A stretch of 35,944 bases of DNA from Bacillota bacterium (GCA_017889625.1 JAGGAD010000024.1:1-35944); one strand, 5' to 3'; shown: positions 17,540-25,654, counted from the first letter of the stretch. Translations and numbers: made by a program. Notes: generated from the letters alone by a model not told the origin.

Positions 17540-18424
17540 TTACTGTTTTAAATACGGATCAAGAGCGTCTCGCAGACCATCTCCCAAAAAGTTAAAAGCC
17601 AAGGCTACTATTAATATTGCGACTCCCGGTACAATGGCTACCCATGGTGCCATAAACAAAAATTCTTTTCCTGTTGAAACCATTAGACCCCAGCTAGCCA
17701 TAGGCGGTTGTACGCCTACCCCCAAAAAACTCAACGTTGCTTCGGACATAATTGCATCCGGTATCCCCAAGGTAAACAGTACTAATAACGAGGGAATACA
17801 ATTAGGAAATAGATGCCGTAAAAGTATCACCCAATTCTTTACGCCCATAATTTTAGCCGCTTCGACAAATTCCTTTTCTTTTAGTACCAGGGTTTGTGAT
17901 CTGACCACCCTAGCGGTTCCCGCCCAATTCACCATACTTATGGCAATAAAGATGTTCAAAAGACTTGCTCCTAACGTATACATGACCACCATAGCCAACA
18001 ACAAGGAGGGGAAAGCCATAACAATATCTGCTAGTCTCATAATGATATAATCAGTCTTTTTCCCATAATACCCAGCTACCAATCCAAGAATTGTTCCAAT
18101 CACCATGGATATTAATGTTGGTATCAAACCAATAACTAGCGATATTCTAGATCCATAGATAATTCTGCTTAAAATATCACGGCCAAACATATCGGTCCCC
18201 AGTAAATATTGAGCAGAAGGCCTTTGAAATTGCTGACTCATATCCACATTATAAGGATCGTATGGCGCTATAAATGGAGCCAACACAGCGGCGCTAATAA
18301 ACAACACCAGTACTATACTTCCGACTAAAGCACTTTTATTTTGCTTGAATGATTGAATTAATTCTGCGAAAAATGATTCTTCAAGATATTGTGATTGCTC
18401 TATTGCCTGTTGTTGCGATTCCAT
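17540..18424 (-). CDS. oppC: Oligopeptide ABC transporter permease, OppC/DppC type
   Basis: An inner-membrane permease of 294 residues. An N-terminal OppC_N region with the first helix (GSIVLVLFISAAVLAPFIAPYDPY) is followed by the LLGTDMFGRDILSRIIYG motif typical of OppC and by five more helices. The cytoplasmic EAA-type coupling loop (EAAKIMGVKNWVILLRHLFPN) contacts the ATPases. The gene lies 10 bases after oppB and uses an ATG with GAGGGTGA upstream. Confidence 0.94.
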   Translation of the reverse strand: MESQQQAIEQSQYLEESFFAELIQSFKQNKSALVGSIVLVLFISAAVLAPFIAPYDPYNVDMSQQFQRPSAQYLLGTDMFGRDILSRIIYGSRISLVIGLIPTLISMVIGTILGLVAGYYGKKTDYIIMRLADIVMAFPSLLLAMVVMYTLGASLLNIFIAISMVNWAGTARVVRSQTLVLKEKEFVEAAKIMGVKNWVILLRHLFPNCIPSLLVLFTLGIPDAIMSEATLSFLGVGVQPPMASWGLMVSTGKEFLFMAPWVAIVPGVAILIVALAFNFLGDGLRDALDPYLKQ

Positions 18425-18434
18425 ATGTTCACCC

Positions 18435-19355
18435 TCATTTGTTTTTGATGCGCGGATCTAAAAGGAAATACAGCAAATCGGCTGCTAGATTTCCTAAAAT
18501 AACCAAGATGGTAGTAAATAATATCGAGCCTTGCAATAGGGGCAAATCTCTTGTTTGAATGGCATTGACCGCAATACGCCCTATTCCAGGGATGCTAAAA
18601 ACAGTTTCGGTTATGACAGACCCAGATAGCATGGATGCTACTTGAATTGCCATAACTGTGACTACCGGCAAAAATGAATTTTTAAGGGCATGATTGAAAA
18701 GAACCGCAATGGTTTGCAAGCCTTTGGCTCTAGCTGTTCGTATATAGTCGTTACCCATAACCTCCAGCAAACTCGAGCGTGTTAGACGAGCAATCGTCCC
18801 TGCAGCACCCCAACCCAAAACCACCGCCGGCATAATAAGACAAAGCGGGTTATTAAAGCCAGAAACAGGAAGCCAGCCTAATTTAAAGGCAAAAATGTAT
18901 TGCAATAAAAGACCTGACCAAAAAACAGGCATTGATACCCCCATTAACGCACTACCCATAAAAAAATAATCAATAACTGAATATTTTTTTACAACAGATA
19001 GTATTCCAGCAGGAACTCCTACCACCCAAGAAAAGATCATCGCCGATATTGCTAATAATAAGGTATTAGGGAAGGCATCTAACAGCAATGTAGCGACCGA
19101 CCTGTTAAGCTTATAAGAAACACCAAAATCGCCATGCAGTGCATCCCAGATAAAGTTTAAATACTGGACAAATATCGGTTCATCCAAATGCATCTGGGCC
19201 CGCACCCGCACTATAGTATCAGGATCAACATGTTCATTCATCATCAATGTCACCGGGTCACCCGGAACAATATGTAAAAGTATGAAGATAAGTAATGTTA
19301 CGCCTAGTAATATTGGTATTGAACTTATAATACGTTTAACAATGAATCCTATCAC
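18435..19355 (-). CDS. oppB: Oligopeptide ABC transporter permease, OppB/DppB type
   Basis: The first gene of the importer operon, 306 residues. The N-terminus VKRIISSIPILLGVTLLIF and the following HIVPGDPV motif are hallmarks of OppB/DppB; six membrane helices and the EAA-type loop (YIRTARAKGLQTIAVLFNHA) follow. I place the start at the GTG at 19355 because GGAGG stands 7 bases upstream and the protein then starts like its family. An in-frame ATG 63 bases upstream (19418) has no ribosome site and would prefix unusual residues; that stretch overlaps a leader hairpin. Confidence 0.93.
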   Translation of the reverse strand: MIGFIVKRIISSIPILLGVTLLIFILLHIVPGDPVTLMMNEHVDPDTIVRVRAQMHLDEPIFVQYLNFIWDALHGDFGVSYKLNRSVATLLLDAFPNTLLLAISAMIFSWVVGVPAGILSVVKKYSVIDYFFMGSALMGVSMPVFWSGLLLQYIFAFKLGWLPVSGFNNPLCLIMPAVVLGWGAAGTIARLTRSSLLEVMGNDYIRTARAKGLQTIAVLFNHALKNSFLPVVTVMAIQVASMLSGSVITETVFSIPGIGRIAVNAIQTRDLPLLQGSILFTTILVILGNLAADLLYFLLDPRIKNK

Positions 19356-19397
19356 TAATAATCCTCCAGCTATATATATATATTGATATTGTAACCC

Positions 19398-19451
19398 TAA
19401 AATAAAAACACCGTGCATTCGTTTTTTACTACTAATCGAATTTTCACGGCG
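19398..19451 (-). promoter_or_regulatory. Terminator-like hairpin in the opp leader (possible attenuator)
   Basis: Within the opp 5' leader the minus-strand RNA can pair CGCCGUG with CACGGUG and UUCG with CGAA, then runs into UUUUUAUUUU. This resembles an intrinsic terminator about 45 bases ahead of oppB. It could attenuate the operon. No riboswitch or T-box consensus was recognised beside it. Confidence 0.5.
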
Positions 19452-19524
19452 TCATTGCCTGTACCTAAATAATTTTTTACAACTCTTGACAAAACTTTTT
19501 TAAAATGAACAAATTAATACAAAA

Positions 19525-19553
19525 ATTATACCATGATGTTAATTTTGAATCAA
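19525..19553 (-). promoter_or_regulatory. Promoter of the opp operon
   Basis: On the minus strand TTGATT, a 17-base spacer and a perfect TATAAT. Transcription would begin near 19518, giving a leader of about 160 bases before oppB. Confidence 0.75.
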
Positions 19554-19580
19554 ACAAACTCACAGCCTTTTAATGATGTT

Positions 19581-19644
19581 TAAACGTTAAATAACCAGGG
19601 CATTCTAAAGTTTGCTTTAGAATGCCCTGGTTATTTAACGTTTA
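19581..19644. terminator. 30-bp perfect hairpin overlapping the DUF4127 stop codon
   Basis: The arms 19581-19610 and 19615-19644 are exact complements with a 4-base loop (TTTG); each holds the core AACCAGGGCATTC or its complement. The right arm includes the last two or three codons and the TAA of the DUF4127 gene. No T-tract follows on either strand. It is probably a terminator or 3'-end stabiliser, unusually long for either. Confidence 0.8.
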
Positions 19645-21194
19645 ACTTCTACTTGTAATTCAAACATTCTGTTCCATGGGAAAGAAACTTTTATTTTTTC
19701 TGGCTTTATCCAAAGATGTTCTTCGGCAAAGACCTGAATCTGTTTTTGCGCTTCAACTGTCAAAACTGGCTTAAAATCGTTAAGATAAACTGAGCTTTTT
19801 TTGCTAGGCAAAACCAGTTGATTATCTAATTTTTTTCTAATGTTAGCCTCATAGGCCCAATCATCCAGGTACCGAACGGTCAATAGCCGTTTTCGGCTTT
19901 CTTCACTCATCGCTCCCGACAGCATTCCCTGCCCAATAGCATAACCCATAGTATTACTTGCAGTGTTCCAACCTGAATACGAGCTGAGTTTTTCCAGTAA
20001 ATTACGTCTGGCTAATTCCGTCATAAGCGCATTATCAGCGCCATTGGCAAAAGAAATATCAGCAATCGTGACTTTTTTGCCTGCATTTAATTGGTCCTCT
20101 ATCCCATCAATAAACTTAGATAACCTCGGGGTAAGCGCAGTTGTATTTTGCGGCGCCCCTGCTTCCGGCGTTTTCCCTGTTTCCGAAGTATTGACCGCAA
20201 TAACTAAATCAGGATGCACCGGATTATAAAACACGATTCCGCCCGCAGCCGTAATATGATCTACAATTGTCTTGCCAACTTTTTGATCCTCATAACTAGG
20301 CACTGAATCCCCACCCACTCCGGGTGCATACTGCAACTGAACTACTGGAATTTGCATGTTTAAGTCATTGTAGGCTCTGACAAGCATGATCATCCCCAAT
20401 TGATCAGCTCCCGGAAAAGTTTGAAAAATATCAGGTGATAAATCAGCTGCCAATTTAGTAAATTCTCGACCTTCTTTATGACTTTGAGAATAAGGCGATG
20501 TATCATCTCTTCCTAATAAGAAGAATCGAAATAACCCTTGCCTATCCATATTAATTAGTGAAGCATTCACGGCAAAATTTTTCCGGCGGCGTTTCATCCA
20601 ATCATCTAAAAATGCTGAAGGAATATCCGCCAAAGTAGAATCTAACTCTTTTTCTTCTTGTTCTGTAAGTCCTACAATATCTTGCTTATCTCTTAATGCT
20701 GTTAATCGGAAAATACTCCAGCCATACTTTTCGTAATAATCAGGCTCAACGCCGCCCTCACTGCCCTGGGGAGTTCGCAAAACAGTAGTATATACATACA
20801 GCCCTATATCAGGAAATGTTTTATGCAATTGCCCAAACCGCTTTAAGCGTTTCTGTAATACAGTCTCAGCAAAACAATGGGTTCGAGAATCAACTAAACC
20901 ACCATAAATCAAAGAATCTCCTGACAATACCATTGCATCAGCCTGCCAGGCATTTTCCATTATCCACTGCCACAACTTTTCCGGGTCACCTTTCTTGCCG
21001 CGACTAGCGATTATTTCTTGTGGCGGTACTAAAATTTTAATATTTGCCGCCTTAGCAGTATCAGTTACATATTCCATGCTAACCGGGCGGTCATCTTGGG
21101 GTACATACATTATAGTGCTAGCTTGAACGCTAGCAAAACCTATCAAAAACGGCAATAAAAAAACAATTCCTACAATCAGCTTTTTTATCTTCAT
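19635..21194 (-). CDS. Exported DUF4127 family protein
   Basis: A 519-residue protein recognised as DUF4127 from the start of the mature region (IMYVPQDDRPVSMEY), the DAMVLSGDSLIYGGLVDSR segment and the later DISFANGADNALM block. A signal peptide (about 1-25, ending VQAS) predicts export. The biochemical function of the family is unknown to me. Conserved Asp/Arg clusters (QDDRP, SGDSL) could be a catalytic site, but that is a guess. The ATG at 21194 follows a GGAGGAAAC site. It is transcribed alone from its own promoter, upstream of and in the same direction as the opp operon, separated from it by a large hairpin. Confidence 0.85.
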   Translation of the reverse strand: MKIKKLIVGIVFLLPFLIGFASVQASTIMYVPQDDRPVSMEYVTDTAKAANIKILVPPQEIIASRGKKGDPEKLWQWIMENAWQADAMVLSGDSLIYGGLVDSRTHCFAETVLQKRLKRFGQLHKTFPDIGLYVYTTVLRTPQGSEGGVEPDYYEKYGWSIFRLTALRDKQDIVGLTEQEEKELDSTLADIPSAFLDDWMKRRRKNFAVNASLINMDRQGLFRFFLLGRDDTSPYSQSHKEGREFTKLAADLSPDIFQTFPGADQLGMIMLVRAYNDLNMQIPVVQLQYAPGVGGDSVPSYEDQKVGKTIVDHITAAGGIVFYNPVHPDLVIAVNTSETGKTPEAGAPQNTTALTPRLSKFIDGIEDQLNAGKKVTIADISFANGADNALMTELARRNLLEKLSSYSGWNTASNTMGYAIGQGMLSGAMSEESRKRLLTVRYLDDWAYEANIRKKLDNQLVLPSKKSSVYLNDFKPVLTVEAQKQIQVFAEEHLWIKPEKIKVSFPWNRMFELQVEVKR

Positions 21195-21338
21195 TTAGTT
21201 TCCTCCACTATTTAAGGTTTAACTACCATACACTATTGTAAATTCTTTATGTAATCTTAAATTCCTACAAATAAACTTAGAACTTCAATTGTACTTTATG
21301 GAAATTGCTTTTTAGCATATGTTCTTTCACCACCACCG

Positions 21339-21367
21339 ATTATATATTATTTTTTTAATAAGTACAA
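21339..21367 (-). promoter_or_regulatory. Promoter of the DUF4127 gene
   Basis: On the minus strand TTGTAC, a 17-base spacer and a perfect TATAAT, giving a leader of about 140 bases. Confidence 0.65.
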
Positions 21368-21485
21368 TAACAGCTCATAGTCGACGTAATGTAAGACTAA
21401 CCACCTATAATATTAACTGGCACAAGCATACCTTTACTTTATCCCCAATAGAGAATTTATTTTTATAATTTTCTAAAATATCCAC

Positions 21486-21513
21486 TTGACGTAATATTTA
21501 ACATTGTTATAAA
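21486..21513 (+). promoter_or_regulatory. Promoter of the Fe-S flavoenzyme gene
   Basis: TTGACG, a 16-base spacer and TATAAA. The predicted start near 21520 falls at the edge of the palindrome at 21521-21543, so a protein bound there would block initiation. Confidence 0.65.
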
Positions 21514-21520
21514 ATTAACT

Positions 21521-21543
21521 TAATCAATTCACTGAATTCATTA
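21521..21543. promoter_or_regulatory. Palindromic operator candidate for the TetR regulator
   Basis: Symmetric halves TAAT-c-AATTCA and TGAATT-c-ATTA around a central C, with one mismatched pair in 11. It lies at the transcription start of the flavoenzyme gene. TetR dimers typically bind palindromes of 15-25 bp in such positions. Its regulator is inferred to be the TetR protein encoded just downstream; no second copy was found before the tetR gene. Confidence 0.55.
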
Positions 21544-21566
21544 GATGAAAATAAGGAGGTATTCTA

Positions 21567-23564
21567 GTGTCTCAACAATACCAAAAGTTATTTGAACCAG
21601 TTAAAATAGGCTCCTTAGAAATAAGAAACCGTTTTGCAATGGCCCCAATGGGTCCCTTGGGTCTTGCCGATGCCGAAGGCGGCTTTAATCAGCGCGGTAT
21701 AGAATATTATACAGCCCGGGCCCGCGGCGGCACCGGTCTTATCATTACAGGGGTAACTTTTGTAGATAACGTCGTTGAAGAGCATGGCATGCCGAACGTC
21801 CCCTGTTCAACTCATAATCCTGTGCATTTTATTCGTACATCCCGTGAAATGACTGAACGAATCCACGCCTATGATTCAAAGGTGTTTATCCAATTAAGTG
21901 GCGGCTTTGGCCGAGTAACAATACCGACTAATTTAGGCGAATATCCTCCCGTTGCGCCTTCACCAATTCAGCATCGCTGGCTTGATAAAACTTGCAGAGA
22001 GCTGACAATAGCTGAGATTAAATCCATTGTTGAAAAATTTGGCGATGGTGCATTTAATGCTAAGCGAGCTGGCTTTGACGGCGTTCAAATTCATGCCGTG
22101 CACGAGGGCTACCTTATCGACCAGTTTGCCATCTCCTTTTTCAACCACCGAACTGATGAATATGGCGGTTGTCTGGAAAATCGTCTGCGCTTTGCCCGAG
22201 AAATTGTCGAAGAAATTAAGCGAAGATGCGGCAGTGACTACCCCATTACCTTGCGCTATAGTCCTAAGAGCTTCATAAAAGACTGGCGTGAAGGAGCTTT
22301 ACCCGGTGAAGAATTTGAAGAGAAAGGCCGAGATATTCCTGAGGGTATCGAAGCTGCAAAACTACTGGTAGCTTACGGCTATGACGCCTTAGACATAGAT
22401 GTAGGATCTTATGATTCCTGGTGGTGGAGTCACCCACCAATGTATCAAGCTAAAGGTCTTTATATTCCCTATGCAAAAATAATTAAAGACTCAGTGGATG
22501 TGCCGATAATTTGTGCAGGACGTATGGACAACCCCGATTTAGCATTAGGTGCAGTAAATAACGGTGCCTGCGATATGATAAGTCTGGGCCGTCCGCTTTT
22601 GGCAGACGAGAATTATGCAAATAAGCTTCGGGCTGGAAAATTAGCCGATATTCGTCCTTGTTTATCTTGTCAAGAAGGCTGTATGGGCCGTATTCAGGAA
22701 TATTCCGCATTAAATTGTGCCGTAAATCCGGCAGCTTGCAGAGAGAAAGAAACAGCCCTTTCGCCAGCAATCAAGAGTAAACTAGTAGCTATTATCGGTG
22801 GTGGAGTTGCCGGTTGTGAAGCGGCCAGAGTTTTAGCCCTGCGAGGACATAAACCGGTAATTTATGAAAAAGCAAGTCGTTTAGGGGGAAATCTAATTCC
22901 CGGTGGAGCACCTGACTTTAAAGAAGATGACCTTGCCTTAGTTGCTTGGTATGAACATACCCTTAAGGAACTTGGTGTGGAAGTTAAACTTAACGCTGAA
23001 GTTACTGCGGAAAAATTAAAAGGTATTTCGGCAGAAGCCCTAATCATTGCTACCGGTTCAAAACCAAAAATGTTCAGTTTAGGCGATGACCACAACGTAT
23101 ATGCTGCTCAAGACGTACTGCTTAAAAAGGTTGATCCTGGTGAAAAGGTTGTTATTGTCGGCGGCGGACTCGTCGGCTGCGAACTTGCTATTTGGCTCGC
23201 TCAAGGTGGAAAGAAAGTTGCCTTGGTAGAAGTTCAAGATAAGTTATTAGCTATAAATGGCCCCCTCTGCCACGCTAACTCGGAGATGCTTGAAAGGCTA
23301 GTGCCCTTCAAAGGCGTTGAAGTATTAACCTCCGCTAAAGTTGTTAAAACCACTGAAAAGGGCGTTTTAGTTAATATTAACGGAAGTGACCGGGAACTTC
23401 CGGCTGACAGCGTCATTTTGGCAGTAGGCTATAGCTCTGAGGCTTGCCTATATAATGAGTTTAAATATGAGCTTTCTGACGTCTACCTAATTGGTGACGC
23501 CCGTAATGTTTCAAATATAATGTATGCTATTTGGGATGCTTACGAAATTGCTGCGAATTTATAA
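21567..23564 (+). CDS. Fe-S flavoenzyme, 2-enoate / 2,4-dienoyl-CoA reductase family
   Basis: A 665-residue three-part oxidoreductase. Residues about 1-340 form an Old Yellow Enzyme-like FMN barrel (RNRFAMAPMGPLG; active-site segment IHAVHEGYLIDQF near 175-187). Cys365, Cys368, Cys372 and Cys384 (CX2CX3CX11C) would bind a 4Fe-4S cluster. The rest is an FAD/NAD(P)H domain with GGGVAGCEAA near residue 409 and GGGLVGCELA near 530. Electrons would pass from NAD(P)H through FAD and Fe-S to FMN to reduce an activated C=C bond. Length and domain order match clostridial 2-enoate reductase as well as FadH and BaiCD/BaiH; the substrate is unknown. The GTG start follows AAGGAGG by 7 bases. It has its own promoter and terminator, with a TetR gene next. 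Confidence 0.92.
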   Translation: MSQQYQKLFEPVKIGSLEIRNRFAMAPMGPLGLADAEGGFNQRGIEYYTARARGGTGLIITGVTFVDNVVEEHGMPNVPCSTHNPVHFIRTSREMTERIHAYDSKVFIQLSGGFGRVTIPTNLGEYPPVAPSPIQHRWLDKTCRELTIAEIKSIVEKFGDGAFNAKRAGFDGVQIHAVHEGYLIDQFAISFFNHRTDEYGGCLENRLRFAREIVEEIKRRCGSDYPITLRYSPKSFIKDWREGALPGEEFEEKGRDIPEGIEAAKLLVAYGYDALDIDVGSYDSWWWSHPPMYQAKGLYIPYAKIIKDSVDVPIICAGRMDNPDLALGAVNNGACDMISLGRPLLADENYANKLRAGKLADIRPCLSCQEGCMGRIQEYSALNCAVNPAACREKETALSPAIKSKLVAIIGGGVAGCEAARVLALRGHKPVIYEKASRLGGNLIPGGAPDFKEDDLALVAWYEHTLKELGVEVKLNAEVTAEKLKGISAEALIIATGSKPKMFSLGDDHNVYAAQDVLLKKVDPGEKVVIVGGGLVGCELAIWLAQGGKKVALVEVQDKLLAINGPLCHANSEMLERLVPFKGVEVLTSAKVVKTTEKGVLVNINGSDRELPADSVILAVGYSSEACLYNEFKYELSDVYLIGDARNVSNIMYAIWDAYEIAANL

Positions 23565-23592
23565 TACGACAATTTGATTTAGCAAATTTTTT

Positions 23593-23635
23593 ATACCCTG
23601 ATGACGTCGAAGCGCAATCAGGGTATTTCTTTTTT
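23593..23635 (+). terminator. Terminator of the flavoenzyme gene
   Basis: ATACCCTGAT pairs with ATCAGGGTAT across a 14-base loop and is followed by TTTCTTTTTT. It lies about 30 bases after the stop. Confidence 0.9.
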
Positions 23636-23645
23636 CATAAATTAA

Positions 23646-23674
23646 TTGAAAAACTAAATGGAGTATTGTTTAAT
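23646..23674 (+). promoter_or_regulatory. Promoter of the TetR gene
   Basis: TTGAAA, a 17-base spacer and TTTAAT. Each box has one mismatch to consensus. This lets the regulator be made independently of the flavoenzyme. Confidence 0.55.
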
Positions 23675-23759
23675 AGGATAGACAGGTTTCAGCGCCTGCT
23701 TTTATATTTTTAAAAATTCAGGACGTTATCGATATCTAGCCAATGAGGTGACTAACTTT

Positions 23760-24347
23760 ATGTCAAAAATAACAAACCGAGCAAAGCAGGCCGAAGCCAC
23801 CAAGAACAAAATTTATGAATGCGGTGTTAAACTCATTCGTAAGCATGGTTTTGATCAAGTCACGGTAGAGCAAATTTCTAAAGGAGCCGGCGTTTCTGTA
23901 GGTACTTATTACTACTACTTCCAGTCTAAGTTTGATCTCTTCAGTGAAATTTTCAAAAGAGCTGATGAATACTTTCAAAACCACGTGGCAAACAATTTAA
24001 CTGCCGAAGATCCGGTGGATCAAATAGTAGAGTTCTTTGATAAATATGCTGATTTCAACATTTTAGACGGTATCGAAATGGTAAAAAAGCTCTATACTGC
24101 CGATAATAAAATGTTCATAACCAAAGGTCGGGCCATGCAAATTATACTTAATTCAATTATTGAGAAGGGTCAGGCTAATAATCAAATCACTAAGAGCTTG
24201 TCTTCACAAGAAATAACCACTGCTCTTTTCGTTACCGCAAGAGGTGTCATATATGAATGGTGTCTTTATGATGGCAAACTGGACTTGAAACAAGAAATGA
24301 AGAAACTTATAACCATAATGGTAAATGGTCTAACGTACACCGCTTAA
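23760..24347 (+). CDS. TetR/AcrR-family transcriptional regulator
   Basis: A 195-residue ligand-responsive repressor. The N-terminal helix-turn-helix (about residues 15-55) contains VTVEQISKGAGVSVGTYYYY followed by FQSKFDLF, the classic TetR pattern. The C-terminal helical domain, which would bind the inducer, shows no specific family I can name. The start is the ATG at 23760, eight bases after GAGGTGA; a GTG four codons upstream is part of that ribosome site. Encoded directly after the Fe-S flavoenzyme, it probably represses that gene through the palindrome at 21521-21543, with the enoate substrate or product as inducer (inference). Confidence 0.92.
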   Translation: MSKITNRAKQAEATKNKIYECGVKLIRKHGFDQVTVEQISKGAGVSVGTYYYYFQSKFDLFSEIFKRADEYFQNHVANNLTAEDPVDQIVEFFDKYADFNILDGIEMVKKLYTADNKMFITKGRAMQIILNSIIEKGQANNQITKSLSSQEITTALFVTARGVIYEWCLYDGKLDLKQEMKKLITIMVNGLTYTA

Positions 24348-24358
24348 ACAATAACGCT

Positions 24359-24399
24359 AAATCGGCTATTTGCCTATCAAGCAGACAAATAGTCGGTTT
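24359..24399 (+). terminator. Terminator of the TetR gene
   Basis: AAATCGGCTATTTG pairs with CAAATAGTCGGTTT (two G-U pairs) over a 13-base loop, followed by CTATTTTAT. The following ~130 bases to the tmRNA terminator contain only a small GCGAG/CTCGC hairpin. Confidence 0.8.
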
Positions 24400-24533
24400 C
24401 TATTTTATAAGGAACAATATTGTGTTAGACGAATTTGGCGGATTTAAAGTTTTGCGCGTTGTTAATGGAGGCGAGACGCAACCTCGCAAAAGAAAAACTT
24501 TCTATACTTTGAAAAAAAGTTCCCAAAAAGGCA

Positions 24534-24562
24534 CAAAAAAATGACCGTTTCAAAACGGCCAT
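24534..24562 (-). terminator. Terminator of tmRNA
   Basis: On the minus strand ATGGCCGTTT-TG-AAACGGTCAT (one G-U pair) is followed by seven or more T. It lies about 22 bases beyond the mature tmRNA 3' end. Confidence 0.9.
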
Positions 24563-24583
24563 TTTTAGCATTATTTTCTATTT

Positions 24584-24929
24584 TGGTGGAGGCGAGGGGA
24601 ATCGAACCCCTGTCCAAAGGTCTCGCTACACAGGTCTCTCCGAGCGCAGTCTGTAGTTTAAATTTTGCCCCGTTGACGCTTACAGACAAGCTTCTCTGGC
24701 GCTATCTCGATAAAAATTCCCAGTCGGCCCTCCGAGAATTGGGCTTCAGGTATCCCGCTAATTGACGTCCTATCCTAGGCCACGGGCGAACGCAGGCAGG
24801 ACGTTAGCATTAAGCTGCTAAAGCGTATTCGTTGTTTGCGTTTACTTAAAATCCACCGTATTGACGGGCAAATGGAACCCCGGCTCGCTACCTATGCCAC
24901 AACAACCCCTGTCGAAGCCAGTACGCCCC
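24584..24929 (-). ncRNA. ssrA: tmRNA (transfer-messenger RNA)
   Basis: The RNA that rescues stalled ribosomes. The 5' end GGGGGCGUACUGG and the 3' end ...CGCCUCCACCA form the tRNA-Ala-like acceptor stem (one G-U pair), with an encoded CCA. The T-arm GGACAGGGGUUCGAUUCCCC is canonical. The tag reading frame lies at 24810-24839 and encodes ANNEYALAA, ending in the usual ALAA degradation signal before UAA. With the tRNA-borne alanine the tag would be A-ANNEYALAA. The one-piece form is complete at about 346 nt. Its protein partner SmpB is encoded immediately upstream on the same strand. It appears to have its own promoter. Confidence 0.96.
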
Positions 24930-24983
24930 CGTAATAATAACGGGACGCCACTGTGGCGTTATACGCAAACTCAAGTGTTATTC

Positions 24984-25012
24984 ATTATAACATAAAAATC
25001 ATTTTCCGTAAA
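24984..25012 (-). promoter_or_regulatory. Promoter of tmRNA
   Basis: On the minus strand TTTACG, a 17-base spacer and a perfect TATAAT just after the smpB stop. The ~48-base precursor leader contains two hairpins, ACGCCAC/GTGGCGT and CCCGT/ACGGG, directly ahead of the mature 5' end where RNase P would cut. Confidence 0.65.
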
Positions 25013-25474
25013 CTATTGTTTTTGATTTTCGCGAAAGGCCCGGGCAACTTCCCGCTTAGCATCTCGTTCCGCAATATCCTGGCGCTTATCATAGGTCTTT
25101 TTCCCGGTTGCCAAACCCAATTCCACTTTTGCTTTGCCCCGAGTAAAATAAAGTTTGATTGGCACAAGAGTATATCCTTTTTCCTTGGTCTTACCAATCA
25201 ATTTATTTATTTCATAGCGGTGCATCAATAGTTTTCTAGTCCTGAGCGGCTCATGGTTGAAGCGGTTGCCCTGATCATACGGACTAATATGCAGATTGTG
25301 TAACATAAGTTCACCATTATCAATTCTCGCATAACTATCTTTAAGGTTGGCCTTGCCAGCCCTAAGCGATTTTACCTCAGTACCAGACAGTGCTATCCCT
25401 GCTTCATAATTTTCATGAATATGATAGTCATGCCTCGCCTTACGGTTTTCAGCTACTATCTTAATATTCCCCAT
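25013..25474 (-). CDS. smpB: SsrA-binding protein SmpB
   Basis: A 153-residue RNA-binding protein that escorts tmRNA into stalled ribosomes. Diagnostic segments are present: [43 protein letters not shown], and the C-terminal tail with [17 protein letters not shown], which enters the mRNA channel. The start is the ATG at 25474, preceded by AAGGGTGA; a GTG three codons upstream is possible. The tmRNA gene follows directly, and RNase R is encoded nearby; the three act together in trans-translation and decay of the defective mRNA. Confidence 0.97.
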   Translation of the reverse strand: MGNIKIVAENRKARHDYHIHENYEAGIALSGTEVKSLRAGKANLKDSYARIDNGELMLHNLHISPYDQGNRFNHEPLRTRKLLMHRYEINKLIGKTKEKGYTLVPIKLYFTRGKAKVELGLATGKKTYDKRQDIAERDAKREVARAFRENQKQ

Positions 25475-25509
25475 CGAGTTCACCCTTCTTCACCCATCAT
25501 GCCCTTAAT

Positions 25510-25518
25510 ATTATAGCA
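25510..25518 (-). promoter_or_regulatory. Extended -10 promoter of smpB
   Basis: TGCTATAAT on the minus strand, an extended -10 element with no clear -35. Transcription would start near 25503. Confidence 0.5.
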
Positions 25519-25557
25519 CAAAAAGCCAGCAACCGCACATCAGCTTTATCACCTATT

Positions 25558-25587
25558 TTTACCGATTTTGATATTAAAATCGGTAAA
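25558..25587. repeat. 12-bp inverted repeat between smpB and DUF815 genes
   Basis: TTTACCGATTTT and AAAATCGGTAAA are separated by six bases. It lies between the two divergent promoters and lacks a T-tract on either side, so an operator is as likely as a terminator. Confidence 0.65.
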
Positions 25588-25625
25588 TTTGCCAAGCTAC
25601 TAGACGACAACTCATTGATCCATCA

Positions 25626-25654
25626 TTGACAATTACTGTCACGGCTTTTATACT
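25626..25654 (+). promoter_or_regulatory. Promoter of the DUF815 gene
   Basis: Perfect TTGACA, a 17-base spacer and TATACT: a strong sigma-A promoter about 75 bases before the start codon. Confidence 0.8.

Larger units (their letters stand above)
21195..21566. other. 372-base divergent control region
   Basis: AT-rich DNA between divergent genes. It holds a minus-strand promoter for the DUF4127 gene, a plus-strand promoter for the flavoenzyme and a 23-bp palindrome beside the latter. No open frame of interest was seen. Confidence 0.7.

Noticed and set aside
19356-19418. Longer OppB start at 19418
   Set aside because: It has no ribosome site, adds residues unlike the family, and overlaps a leader hairpin; the GTG at 19355 has GGAGG at ideal spacing.
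24472-24488. Possible att-like repeat of the tmRNA 3' end (GGAGGCGAG shared)
   Set aside because: Only nine bases match, and there is no integrase or island between the copies; it is more simply a small hairpin GCGAG/CTCGC.
25013-25231. Plus-strand and alternative-frame ORFs over smpB and tmRNA
   Set aside because: They overlap clearly identified smpB and ssrA sequence and have no independent support.
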